A stretch of 64,000 nt of DNA. Source: Callipepla californica brunnescens. Lineage: Eukaryota; Chordata; Aves; Galliformes; Odontophoridae. The position numbers and the translations under genes are program-made. The DNA lies in the NCBI GenBank assembly GCA_023055505.1, contig JALIRH010000003.1, positions 36,830,842-36,894,841 of the forward strand, in the 5' to 3' direction. This document shows, piece by piece, positions 51,001-61,260 of the stretch; the first letter of the stretch is position 1; each line of letters starts with the position of its first letter. The notes beneath the pieces were generated by a model. The model ran no database searches and was not told where the DNA came from. It saw nothing but the letters and a program-made list of their open reading frames with translations.

Positions 51001-54000
51001 TAACACTGTAAGCAGCAACATACTATATAGCTGTTCCTATCTGCCTGGACCATAATCCTGGCAGCAGCTTACTGCTGCCTGTAGGAGAGCAGTAGCTTGG
51101 AATAAGCTCTGAACACTCAGGTTGCCCTTTGATAACTTTCTGTCTGCTCAAAGTTATTTATTCTAACACAACCTAAACAGACAGGCTCATTTTCTGCATC
51201 TGACCCGTTTCTTTGGCAAGTCTGATTTCCTCCTATTATTCTGTGCACCAGGAAAGCATGCATCACATTCCATTCCTGATTTCCTGTACAGAGGTGCCAT
51301 CAATTATTGTGTTTGTACTTCTGTGTCCCAACTGGAACTCGCCTATTTCCAATACAGCAAATATGTCAAAAACATCGGCTCCCAAATGAGACCACGAACA
51401 TGGGACAAAAAGTTCAAACTGAAATGCAGGACAAAATGTTTTTGCATCCACCTGGGTCAAAGTTACATTCTCAACAGTACTAAGGACTCAGAGCTCTCCC
51501 TGGAAATAGAACTAGGAGCTTTTAAGAAGACCATGTTTTGATGCTCTTATAATTTGTCAGGTTGAGTATGTTTGAATATGTGACATTGCCTGATGTTTAA
51601 GCATAACAAAGAAACATGAGCTTCTGAACAACATTACCAAACATGAAAAGCACAAATCTTTCATGTCATTACCTTGTTCAGACACTTAAAGCCCATGACA
51701 ATAGTTTTTTAATTATTTATTTATTTTTATTGCAGGAAAACCCTCATTCATCATCAGAATTGTCCTTTAAAATGCTAACAGATTTTATTCTATGCCTTCT
51801 GTTTTATTCTGTGCCTTCATTCACTTGCAGAAGCGTTATAGAAGGCCCCTAAATTATGTGGCAGCACAATGGGGAGAAACATTGATTTCAAGTTCAGTGA
51901 AATCTGGTTTACTCTAAAACAAGCCAGTGTCCACAGAGATGGCTGATTTTACTACATCTGCTCAGTACGTTACCCCATCAGATGATTCACATATACTTCA
52001 TACAATGTTACGCTGATGGCATTAGAAAAATATGGAATATCAGAAACAATATATTAAAGCATTTGTCAAAACATGAAAACTTCATAGGATGATTTAAAGA
52101 TTCTCAGATTATTTGAGAATGCTTCACTATTCAGAATTTCTGTTCTTCTTGAAAAACAGCAAAATGCTTTTGCCACTGAGTAAAACCTTGTTATGTGTAT
52201 AATCCTTTTGGTTTCATCGAACAGTGAGGCAGCCTGGCACCAAAAAACAAAAGCAAAGCTGGCAGGACCTGTTCATATGTTTTCTGCACTGTAGCTGTTT
52301 TGTGGTAGCATGTCACTACAAAGCAGTACTTGCACTTCAAGCTGAAAACTTTATTTGGCATAATATGCTGAGTGCATGAAATCCCCCAAGTAACTCAATC
52401 ATCTTAAGAGTATCTTTTGTGTTTTAGCTTGTTGAAGAAATGAACATTTTTCTCTGCTCCTAGATGCTGAAATGCATCCTCCCTTCTCTAAAATTGTTCT
52501 GTGGAACATGGCTCTGCAATAGGGAGCTCATGTTTGTTGGTTAAAACATTGTAAATAGATGAAGCAAATAAAAAAGGGTCTCTGAATGTTTAAGGACATA
52601 TTCATTAATATCTTCTGCTTAGCACACAGTTTCTTAATTATTGCTTGTAAAAAAATCTTGCTAATGAAAGTACCTCTTCAGGTCATTTCTTCATTGCCTG
52701 TGATCTAACATTAATAGGTACAACTCACCAGACCATTGTTAGTATCCATTCTGAAGAATAATATGGATTTAATTAATTATACCTCACTAATGAATTGAGT
52801 AGAACATGATGTTGCTTAGATGTTCATTGTCTCCTACAGGAAACATTATTTTTTCTAATGCTATTTGCTAATTCATATTGAAATCTAGTTGCAATTAGTA
52901 TATAGTATGTGAAATGTTCAGATGAAGCTGTTCAAATAATCTGACCCAAATTCTGTTATGCAGTGCTGTATTTAATGGCGCAATCTATCTCTAGGAAAGC
53001 ATGACCTGTGGCTAAAAAGAAGAGAGGACAAAATAAGGAATATTAGTTTTAATTTGTTCTCTGAAACTGACCTAGTGTTTCTCATCTTATTTCTTTTCTG
53101 TTCTTCCCACGGGTCTTCTGGGTGCTGTATTTTTTAACTACTGTTTTGTGTTACAAGCACATACCTATTCTAAGTCATTTTGTAGAGGATGATCCCAGTA
53201 AATGAGGTTTATGAGTTAGATTTTCCTTTTTATTTACTTATTTTTCTTCAATGTCCATATGTACTAGAATTAATTTACTTTATCACTTAAATTTTAAGTG
53301 AACTTAAATGATGTGTAATCCTTGACGTATCTATCATTACAGAATGCTTATTATTCATTATTTAAGCTGAAATGTTGAAGCTAATCACAACGTCTTGACA
53401 AGCTCAGTTCTGGCTGATTTTAACGAGCCTTAGCATTAAAAGTTTTTTTGAGGGAAGCTATTTAGAAGCATTTGGAAATTCAGGAAATATTAAGGTCTGA
53501 ATTTAAATATACAAGATTAAGGTAGTCATTGCCACTGGATGATAGTTGTCCATCTTCTATTTGAGGAAATACAAGTGTTAATATTACTGACCTTTGTCTA
53601 TCATAAATACTGTGTGAGGAAAACTCTCAGTTTTTAGCTCTCTAGCATTCTGTAGATCATCTGTGCAGTTAAACTTCTTGTCATTAATTTAACAAGTGAG
53701 TAAAATACTCATATTACAGTGAGACAATGACTTAAGATAACTTTTCCTCTTTTTCTTTTTTACTTTTTTTTCTTTTTTATATTTAGAATAAGGTACTGAA
53801 TGTTACTGATACCTTGACTAGTTCACTCTGGGTAAGGAGGATAATTTGTTAGGCAATAAACCATTAAGCCAGTATCTAATGGAGATTGCAATTGTTAACT
53901 GTGAAGAATGAGTGATGATTGTACAATCAGATGCTCAAAAAGTATACTTGGGAAAACAGATAAGCAACCACTAAAAAAGCCCTGTGGCTTCCTGTGGTAA

Positions 54001-56029
54001 TTATTGGAGCTGAATAGCTTTGGCAATGTTTTTGAGTTTACTAAAGCGTGCTGCACCTTTTCACAAAAACCTTTCCAACTGATTATCTAACATCTTTTTG
54101 TTTGTTTGTTTGTTTTTCAAACTAATGTTTTAATATCTTTTTTTTTTTTTAACCTTAGTGGGTAACTTCTTGTGTTGCCATCACAAAGCACATAATCACA
54201 ATGCATCCAGTAAATTACAAGTGCTGTATGAAGAGCAGGCATTTGATGTTGTCAGGAGGGAGAAGTGTCGTATTAGAAGGGAGAAATGTAAGTCACAAGT
54301 CCTTCAGTTGAGGTAGATGTAGTATGTAGATATCTTTGCAGACAGATCTGGAAGAGTGAGGTGCATACGGAGAAGTATGTTGTGTTTCTAAGCATAGAAG
54401 ATTTTCATTAACAGTAACACTGTTTGCTATACATTGGTTTTGCCAGTTCTTCATATTACCACTGCTTGCAGTGTCACTGATAAAGATTATTTTACTGTGA
54501 TGTTTTGGATATTAAGGCAGTTGTTTTTTTAAAAAAAAAAATGTTCTTGAATGAAAGTATTACAGTCTGTAAGTGTGAAGTCTGTCGTAATTAATAACAA
54601 ACCTACAAAATAAGCTTATCTATCTAGATCTTTGGTACACGGTACACTGGACATTGCAAACAATTTTTGTTCCTTTTTTAAGTTTACAATGTTGTCTGTT
54701 AATTCACTTTTATAATATAATTTGATGAATGTTTTATAAGTCATGAGGCGTATCCTTGTCAATTATTTCCGTATCACATTATCAATATAAAAACATTTCT
54801 AGTCATTGTTTTTGGAGTGACTTATGGGAACTGCATTCTGAAAATAAGAAATACATAACTTTCCCCATCTTGATATAATGCAGATTGCAAATATAAATTG
54901 AACAGACAAATTTAAATGTATAAGTTCCACCTAGATTTTTGTATTATCCGTTTGCCTACCTCTATTGCCTCAGAAAATAATGTAGAAATATTAATCAGGA
55001 AGCAGATACAGTATGCAAAGCAAGTTTATATTCCTATGCTGGCTGTCCTATCAAATGCCTAGTGCTAACTTGTCATATCTAATCAAAACTCCTTGATGTT
55101 GTGCCTTCTGGATGTGTGATTTGATTTTACGTAAATTGGACATTCATATTTATGCTTTAAACTCGATGTGGCATATAATGCTCATGTTTTGATCACTGCT
55201 CCAGTGAACAGAAAGTTTATTATTTTACAAGTAAGCCATGGAGTTGCAAGATTATACTTGACTTGCAAAGCAATAAAATAAATCTTTCAAAAAATGTCAG
55301 TATTCAATAAATTATGTACCTCACATTGAGCTGAGGCAACACGTTAAATGAAGTATGGCTTAAAGATAAGGTGTTAAAAGGGAAAATTATGGATGTACAG
55401 TTAGTTTCTTTAAAACTATCACCTATATCCCCATTCCATCATTCTAGCTGTCATTTTATCTTTTAGGATACTTTTTTCCTGGTTTTGGATTAATGTGTCT
55501 GAATTGTGACAGAAACAGACATATTATGAATAATTCTTGATAAATGCAAAGGGAGATGAAATTTCTGCAAACTCAATGAATATTTAAGGTCACACATATA
55601 GTATAAATTCTGACATTAAAAGCCAAGGGCTTTTCTTGAACTAAGTTTCATTGAAATCTGAAATCATCTTTAGGTAAACATTTCGTGTCTCCTATACCTG
55701 TTGCAAAATTCTTGTTTCTGACAGCTACACACTTTCAGATTGACACTTTTTTCTCCTTCCTTTAGTTCTAGTCCAATTCACAGACCTTCTGTTCCTTTCA
55801 ACCTCTCATGCTAGCGCACAGATATTGTAAGGTACTAGGTATATCCACTTTTGAACTTCACAATTGGGTTATCATTTCAGCCAGTTGTTTTGAATTTGTA
55901 AGAAAAAAGTTCACAGCTTTAAGTGTGAGAAGCAATTTTAACAGGGTGAATATTAGAAAATTCAGAGTTTACTTTTGCAGGCAAAATATCACTTAACTCA
56001 GTTCAACAAGGGAGACTTTGTGGTAGTTG
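48077..56029. other. Eight kilobases without recognised gene or repeat
   Basis: AT-rich throughout. The 147-residue minus ORF at 49819-50262 is hydrophobic/aromatic without a known domain. ORFs on both strands at 51263-51541 overlap. A T-rich tract at 53740-53780, a (TTTG)n at 54099-54116 and an A run at 54530-54541 are the only simple repeats. Nothing else could be supported. Confidence 0.4.
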
Positions 56030-57125
56030 TCTATCACAGGACACCTGATCAAATAGAGCCTGCTCATGAAGCCTTCTTCCCTCAGTCCTAGAGAGTGTCA
56101 CAATCACAGGCTCTTGTCCTGCCAGGGAACTTCAGCCTCTCTGACACCTGCTGAAAAATCAGCATGGCAAGCTGTAGACAATTCAATAGGCTCCTGGAAT
56201 GCAATGAAGATAATTTCTTGAGCCACGAGGGGGGATGCAATAGTGGATCTGCTGCTCATCAACACAAGTGGATGAATTGGTGACATCAGGATGGAGGCTG
56301 TTTGGACTGTAGTGAACATGCAGTGGTGGAATTCACACTCCTGAGGGATAATGGGATGCACAAAAAGTAAAATCAGGACACTAAATTTACAGAAAACCAA
56401 CTTCCAGCTGTTTAGGGAGTTAGTCAACAAAACCCCCTAGAAAGCTGCCCTCAAGGACAAGAAAGCAGAGCAGAGCTGGCAGATCTTTAAGGAATCTTTC
56501 CTTAGGGTCCAAGAACTTTCCATCTGCAAGTGTAGAAAGACAGGAAAGGAGGGCAAAAGGCTGCCATGGCTGAACTGGGACTTGCTGTTCAAGCTGGAGA
56601 GGAAGAAGAAAATGCACAGACAGTGAAACAGAGATAGGTATTCTGAGAGCAGTATAGGGATGCTGCTAGGCAGCGTAGGAATGGGGTCAGGAAGGCCAAG
56701 GCCCAGCTAGAACTGTACTTTGTAAGGAGACAAAAAGGAAAGTCCTAGTTGAATACCCTCCACTAGTGAGCGATGCAGGCAGTCTGATAACAATGGACAA
56801 GGTAAATGCTGAGGTACTTGACAGCACTGTGCCTCAGCCTTCACTGGCAACTGCTCTTCATCCAGCCCTTGTGCAGGTGGTTTGAAAGGTGGAGAAAGGG
56901 GAATGATGTCTCTCCCACTGTAAGCGAAGACCAAGTTCACAACCAGCTGAGGAAACTGAGCATCCATAACTCTATGGGTCTTAGCAAAATGTATTCCAGA
57001 GTCCTGAGGAAATTGGCTGATGGAGTTACCAAGCCAATCTCAATGATATTTGAAAAGTCATGCCAATCAGGTGACTGGAAAAAAGGCAGTGTCACATCTG
57101 TTTTGAATAAAGGGTGACCCAGTGA
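56030..57125 (+). mobile_element. Internal CR1 LINE fragment (endonuclease end to early RT)
   Basis: Sense strand. At 56806-57117 a frame reads DQVHNQLRKLSIHNSMG, then SRVLRKLADGVTKPISMIFE and KSCQSGDWKKG. This matches the CR1 ORF2 block '[51 protein letters not shown]' that opens the reverse-transcriptase domain. Upstream, about 56400-56590, broken frames give an SWQIFKESFLRVQELSI-like region typical of the linker after the endonuclease, and 56220-56340 looks like the endonuclease end. Sequence homology stops near 57125, just after 'GDPVN' (compare 'DPGNYRPVSL'). Unlike normal CR1 insertions it lacks the 3' end altogether, so it was broken by deletion or rearrangement. Confidence 0.82.
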
Positions 57126-57642
57126 ACTAGTGACCTGTTAGTTGATGCTTATTTCCACACTCTGTCAACCTCTTTCAGTATAGGATCAGAATCATGCATC
57201 AAGTAATCACAACATTTTGAGTCATTTCATTCAGTGTCAGGATGAATGCTAGATGCAGTTCTTTTTGACTGTGAACTTTATGAAACTTTGCTCAGTTTTC
57301 TTTACAAAGGCAGAAAGTAAGAGGAAATATGTAAGCATTCTTGATAGTTGCTCCAGTACTGGGTAGTATCACTAGACTACATTCTGCATCTCAGTCAGTA
57401 GCTTTCTTTATAGTTCTTGTTGGCAAATAAGTGTATCTTACTACACTACCATGTGGTGTTTCTAGAGTGAGCCACAGCCATGGTAAAATGATGCTGTAGA
57501 CTGCGTTGGTAGCTCATTTCCTTTTTATCTCTTCTTGCTTGATAATAGAGAAAACTGAGGATTTAGGATGGTAAGGAGGTGGCTGTGCTGGGGAACCTGA
57601 ATTGTACATGAAATGGAATAGAAAGGAAGAACTTAAGATCCT
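57126..57642. other. No gene or repeat recognised
   Basis: Sequence between the broken CR1 and the next CR1 tail. Only short ORFs. Confidence 0.4.
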
Positions 57643-57750
57643 GAGAATCACAGAATCATGGAATTGTAGGGGTTGGAAGGGCCCTCTAGAGATCATCTAG
57701 TCCAACTCCCCTGCCAAAGCAGGGTCCAGAGACAGGGTTGCGCAGGTAGA
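57643..57750 (-). repeat. CR1 LINE 3' tail
   Basis: GAGAATCACAGAATCATGGA, ATTGTAGGGGTTGGAAGGGC, CTCTAGAGATCATCTAGTCC and AACTCCCCTGCCAAAGCAGG are the reverse complement of a well-preserved CR1 3' UTR. It points to the minus strand, opposite to the CR1 fragment ending at 57125, so it is not that element's missing tail. Confidence 0.92.
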
Positions 57751-57968
57751 AGAAGCTTGGTTATAACTGTCTTGTAATTAGAAAAGCTTTAATTTATTAA
57801 ATATCCTAGAAGCCTGTGAAGTGGTCTATTTCTTTAGTAAATACATTAGCAAAAAAATTCTCAAAGCTTCATTTTTTAACTGCTAATTCTTATTAAAAGT
57901 GTAAAGATGTCATATAGTAAAGTGCAAGACGATCATAAAACTTCAATCAGATTTTCTATTAGATGAGT

Positions 57969-58498
57969 TTAAATTGTGTGGCTCATTTGACAAATTCTGC
58001 TTGCTTCACTGACTTTCATTATATCCTGTATTGTCTTAAGGGCACCCTGGAGTTCTACAGTCTGTGATTCACTATCCCCTGAGAGGTCTAAGAAACTTTC
58101 CACTGTTTGATATAAAGAGTGTATCAGCCAAGCTATCTACCCATTTTTTGGCTGAGTTCATAAACTTTGCTACTTGATGAAGTTCTTAAAGATGCAGATG
58201 ATAGTTTTGGAGAAATGACTAAAAATTAGCCACTGAATCTTTGTGAAATTGCTCTTAAACATAATTGAGTACCATGACAGAAAGAGGAAAGATGCCTGAG
58301 AAACATTTTAGATGACTCATCATCACTTGACAGTTCCTGCATATATTTTACAAATTCCAAACTCAATCTGTTAGCCTTCCTGGAAGAGAGGCCTTCTTTT
58401 GTGTTTTTGACTGATTTAGACATAGCTTCAAATTGATCAAGTTATAGTGGCATTGCTTCTTTTGCTCATAGTCTTCTCTAATGTAAAGGCGTGGTTTA
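57969..58498 (-). pseudogene. Decayed coding sequence with splice-acceptor-like start, family unknown
   Basis: On the minus strand a good acceptor (ACATTTTTAATTTTCAG, ending at 58499) is followed by protein-like sequence spread over three frames. Segment 1 (about 58497-58444) reads KPRLYIREDYEQKKQCHYN. Segment 2 (58441-58226) contains DQFEAMSKSVKNTKEGLSSR, ANRLSLEFVKYMQELSSDDE and then a stop after RFSG. Segment 3 (about 58184-58090) contains ELHQVAKFMNSAKKWVDSLA followed by DTLY. Segment 4 (about 58099-57969) contains FLDLSGDSESQTVELQGALK and TIQDIMKVSEASRICQMSH, then TAA. The segments are collinear with little loss between them, as expected if one helical protein region suffered about three frameshifts. 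I do not recognise the family. It may be a broken exon, a processed-gene remnant or a domesticated-transposon relic. Confidence 0.45.
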
Positions 58499-59265
58499 CT
58501 GAAAATTAAAAATGTAGTACTTTTTTTTTAAAGACGATACAGAATTACAGCAGCATAAAACATGCTATTCCATAAAACCTATATTTTTCAATGTCTTAGA
58601 AATTTTTAAATAATGATTACTTTCTAGGAACATAAAAAATATATGATGTTATATAAAAGGCAAGTTTTGCTGTGTACCTATTTGAAGTTCATATACAGTT
58701 ATGGGAACTTTTAGGGAACATCTGAAATACAGGGCGTGAAGAAATAATTCTCTAGATGTTTCATGCAAGATGGGTAAATGTATACTGAATATCACATGTG
58801 AAGAAAAAGCATGTTAATACTGTATAAATTGAGATACCTAAGAGAAAGAACTCCTTTTAATCCATTGGCATTCTGGAGATGAGAATGTGGCTCTCATTTT
58901 CTGTGTAAAATTGGACTTATATTTTTGGACAAGAAATATTTTTTGGTGATTCCAGTTACTTATTATTCCTGTCCCTTCTTTGTAGTCAAAGTAGCTATTC
59001 CATCATGACTCAACATTCCTCAGTTAAATCAAAATCAGATTTCCTTTTCCACACACATTAGTGTTCTTCAAAACTCTCCCTTATTCATAGAAATTACTAG
59101 ATGCTGCCTATAAGAATGTACTTTTCGTTTATGAGGGAAAAAATAATGACATGTTTGTGATGTGTTTGTTGTTTCCATTTTCTGCTACTGAACTCAAGTG
59201 CCTTCTTTGGAAGACAGGTTACTGACCTGTAACCTGCATGACCAGTAATTATTTGGTTTTGTCCA

Positions 59266-59346
59266 TGTCATGGTGTTATGATTTTTGGTGCTGGTATTCC
59301 ACATCATAACATCATGTATTGCATTACGAGTTGAAGAGCTAATGCT
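59266..59346 (+). repeat. Left inverted arm of the foldback element
   Basis: It runs from TGTCATGGTGTTATG to GAGCTAATGCT. It differs from the right arm at four positions only: G/T after TGTCATGGT, G/A in TTGGTG/ACTGG, C/A in TTAC/AGAG and G/A in TTG/AAAGAGC. It continues for a further 20 bp (to 59366) not present in the right copy. Confidence 0.9.
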
Positions 59347-59366
59347 CCAGCTGCATGCTGGGTATA

Positions 59367-59428
59367 CCTGACCGGGAATCGAACCCGGGCCGCGGCGGTG
59401 AGAGCGCCGGCTCCTAACCACTAGACCA
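59367..59428 (-). pseudogene. tRNA-Glu (anticodon CTC) pseudogene lacking acceptor stem
   Basis: Read on the minus strand, TGGTCTAGTGGTTAGGAGCC, GGCGCTCTCACCGCC, GCGGCCCGGGTTCGATTCCC and GGTCAGG follow tRNA-Glu from position 8 to about 69. The anticodon stem CGGCG/CGCCG is perfect around the loop CTCTCAC (anticodon CTC). The T stem CCGGG/CCCGG is perfect with loop TTCGATT. A-box and B-box (GGTTCGATTCC) wording is intact. The seven 5' acceptor bases are replaced by the neighbouring arm sequence (ATGCTCT), and the 3' acceptor side runs TCAGGTA, so at most two of seven pairs form. No functional aminoacylatable tRNA is expected. Two substitutions (GGAGCC for GGATTC) differ from the usual vertebrate sequence as I remember it. 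Confidence 0.88.
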
Positions 59429-59430
59429 AG

Positions 59431-59511
59431 AGCATTAGCTCTTTAACTCTTAATGCAATACATGATGTTATGATGTGGAATACCAGTACCAAAAATCATA
59501 AAACCATGACA
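59431..59511 (-). repeat. Right inverted arm of the foldback element
   Basis: Reverse complement of the left arm. It starts AGCATTAGCTC at the inner side, two bases from the tRNA-derived sequence, and ends CCATGACA at the outer side. The junction with the tRNA falls inside the acceptor stem. Confidence 0.9.
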
Positions 59512-59541
59512 GTCCACTTCTTCTCCTTATTGCCCTGTTCA

Positions 59542-59592
59542 GCAATGGTCTTTCAAGGTCCCTTTCAACTTCAACTGCATCATGATTCTAAG
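59542..59592 (+). repeat. Short CR1 LINE 3' tail
   Basis: AATGGTCTTTCAAGGTCCCT and TTCAACTTCAACTGCATCAT followed by GATTCTAAG match the last ~50 bp of CR1. It is strongly truncated and sits only 30 bp from the foldback element. Confidence 0.65.
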
Positions 59593-59776
59593 ATGTCGCA
59601 TTTATTCCAGTTGTTTCTTTTATACTTACCCGTAGTTTTGCAGTCTTACAGAGAACGGCTTTTGACAAGTCATGCTGAAAGCTTTATGTAGTTGTATAAC
59701 AATAGCATGTAGGTATCTGAGAAACAGCTGAGACAAGAGAAAATTCATTTTCTTGGCTCGTAGGAGAAAAAGAATA

Positions 59777-59796
59777 TTATATGGGATGGGATGGGA
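59777..59796. repeat. (GGGAT)3 short repeat
   Basis: TGGGATGGGATGGGATT, three 5-bp units. Confidence 0.8.
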
Positions 59797-60059
59797 TTTT
59801 TTCTAATTCGTAGTCTTTTTTTTTTTTTTATCCCATCTTAGTATTGTTCTCAGGATAACTTATGAAGTGCAATGTATCCTTTCCTTCTTTTAGAAACATC
59901 TTCCTATTAGAACCTAATTACCTTATTTGAAAGGGTGAACCAGACCTTAAGGAGATTCCTTTGTCAAATCACTCAGTTAATGTCTGTGTATGAAGTAAAA
60001 AATGCCATTAAAAAAGCATATGCTAATTTTACCTATTCGTAGTGGAAGACATACCTGTT

Positions 60060-60127
60060 TGTGGTAGGGGTCTTGGAACTACATGATCTTTAAAGTCCCT
60101 TTCAACCAAAACATTCTGTGCTTCAGT
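60060..60127 (+). repeat. CR1 LINE 3' tail
   Basis: GGTAGGGGTCTTGGAACTAC, ATGATCTTTAAAGTCCCTTT, CAACCAAAACATTCTGTGCT and TCAG give a plus-strand CR1 3' end of about 68 bp with one degenerate tail unit. Confidence 0.8.
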
Positions 60128-61150
60128 GTGAAATGGACTATTAACTGCTCTAGAGTTTGTGTGGTGAAACAACAGATTTTTACCCCCAGATCATGGTGTT
60201 AACTCAGATCAAGTCACATAATGCCACCTCCCATTTGACTCTTGAGTAGTGCAGAGAGAGCCGAAAACCCCGGGTTTTCTAAAGGATTCTCTCTCTCTAT
60301 TTTCATAGCTTCTATTGGAGAACTTGAGAGAGAATTTGATGCAGCACATATTTTGCATTTTAAACAAGTTAAAGAAAAGTATTTGACCTTTGCCATGTTG
60401 CCCTATGTCCCTACTTTCCCTGCAGTCAGTGGAAATGGTGGTATAGCTTTCTGTGCTCTCCTGTTTGCATTCTGCCCGGTGGCTGGAGAGATTGCTGAGC
60501 AATCTCTGTCGCTTGCACCCCTCCCCGTCTCCTGTATTTCTAAGGATGGAACACAGTGTACACACTGAAAAAATCTCATTTCTCTTCAGACCTTGCTATG
60601 CCTGACTTTCCTTACACTGTCAAAATGCTGAGTTTTGAAAATTATTATCTTCTAAGCAATTACACTTGCTATCAGTTCACATGAAGGGTGGCTGACATTG
60701 TGTAAGCTAGAGCTATTTTGATGATAACGAGTGAGGCTGCAGTGAAGTCAATTACATTAGACTGGAAGAGCTCAGAGACTCAATTCATTAGAGTTCTTCT
60801 AACCTCCAGATCACCATTTCAAGTCCATCCCTAGGGGTTGTGCTATGTATGAGAGACATTAAAGATAATGCCTCAGGATCTCTGATATCCTTGGCAGCAG
60901 GAGAAGGTATATCTTTTCATTCATTGCTTTTGGCTTCACTCCTCTTTTTGGCACCCTTTCCGTGGCACTGTCCTGCCCCAGGCCTTGAGATTTGAAGTAG
61001 AAAACATGTTTTATCCTACATTGTTTAAGAAATGCTGAATAAGGAACTGCTTGTATATTGGACAAAGAAGGGCAAACTAGATGTGCCTCTAATAAGGACA
61101 TTATTCTCTCAATGAAAAACTTAAAAAATAAAAGCATTATATAATTTTTA
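60128..61150. other. No gene confirmed; long frames open on both strands
   Basis: The interval 60209-60568 is open on the plus strand (108 codons) and in two minus frames (118 and 60 codons). Base composition is higher in G+C near 60470-60540. No domain was recognised. An unconstrained low-stop stretch or a conserved noncoding element are equally possible. Confidence 0.4.
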
Positions 61151-61260
61151 CAGAATCATAGAATGGTTTAGGTTGGAAAGGACCTCTGGAAGTCATCTGA
61201 TCCAAACTCCTGCACAAGCATGGCCACCCAGCAGGCTACCCAGGATTATGTCCAAAGTAT
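61151..61260 (-). repeat. CR1 LINE 3' tail
   Basis: CAGAATCATAGAATGGTTTA, GGTTGGAAAGGACCTCTGGA and AGTCATCTGATCCAAACTCC are the reverse-complemented CR1 3' UTR, about 110 bp, moderately preserved. Confidence 0.92.

Larger units (their letters stand above)
59266..59511. mobile_element. Composite foldback element: inverted LTR-like arms around a tRNA-Glu copy
   Basis: Left arm 59266-59346 and right arm 59431-59511 are 81 bp each and reverse complements of one another at 77 of 81 positions. The outer termini are TGTCATGG and CCATGACA, so the element begins TG and ends CA, with a 5-bp duplication outside. The loop (59347-59430) contains 20 bp unique to the left side, then 62 nt of tRNA-Glu(CTC) on the minus strand, then AG and the right arm. 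TG...CA ends with a 5-bp duplication are known for LTR elements, including ERVL-type ones. Both ends here would be the same (U3-like) terminus in opposite orientation, which is not a normal provirus or solo LTR. There is no coding capacity. The arm wording recalls an avian ERV LTR start to me, but that was not checked. Confidence 0.75.
59261..59516. repeat. 5-bp direct repeats (GTCCA) flanking the foldback element
   Basis: GTCCA occurs at 59261-59265 and at 59512-59516, each directly abutting the outer end of an inverted-repeat arm. This is what a target-site duplication produced on insertion of the 246-bp element would look like. Confidence 0.75.

Noticed and set aside
51263..51541. Overlapping plus and minus ORFs with protein-like wording
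   Set aside because: Both strands are open over the same bases and neither shows splice sites or a recognised family.
59367..59428. Functional tRNA-Glu gene
   Set aside because: Acceptor stem pairing is destroyed at both ends by the arm and spacer sequence, so it is annotated as a pseudogene.
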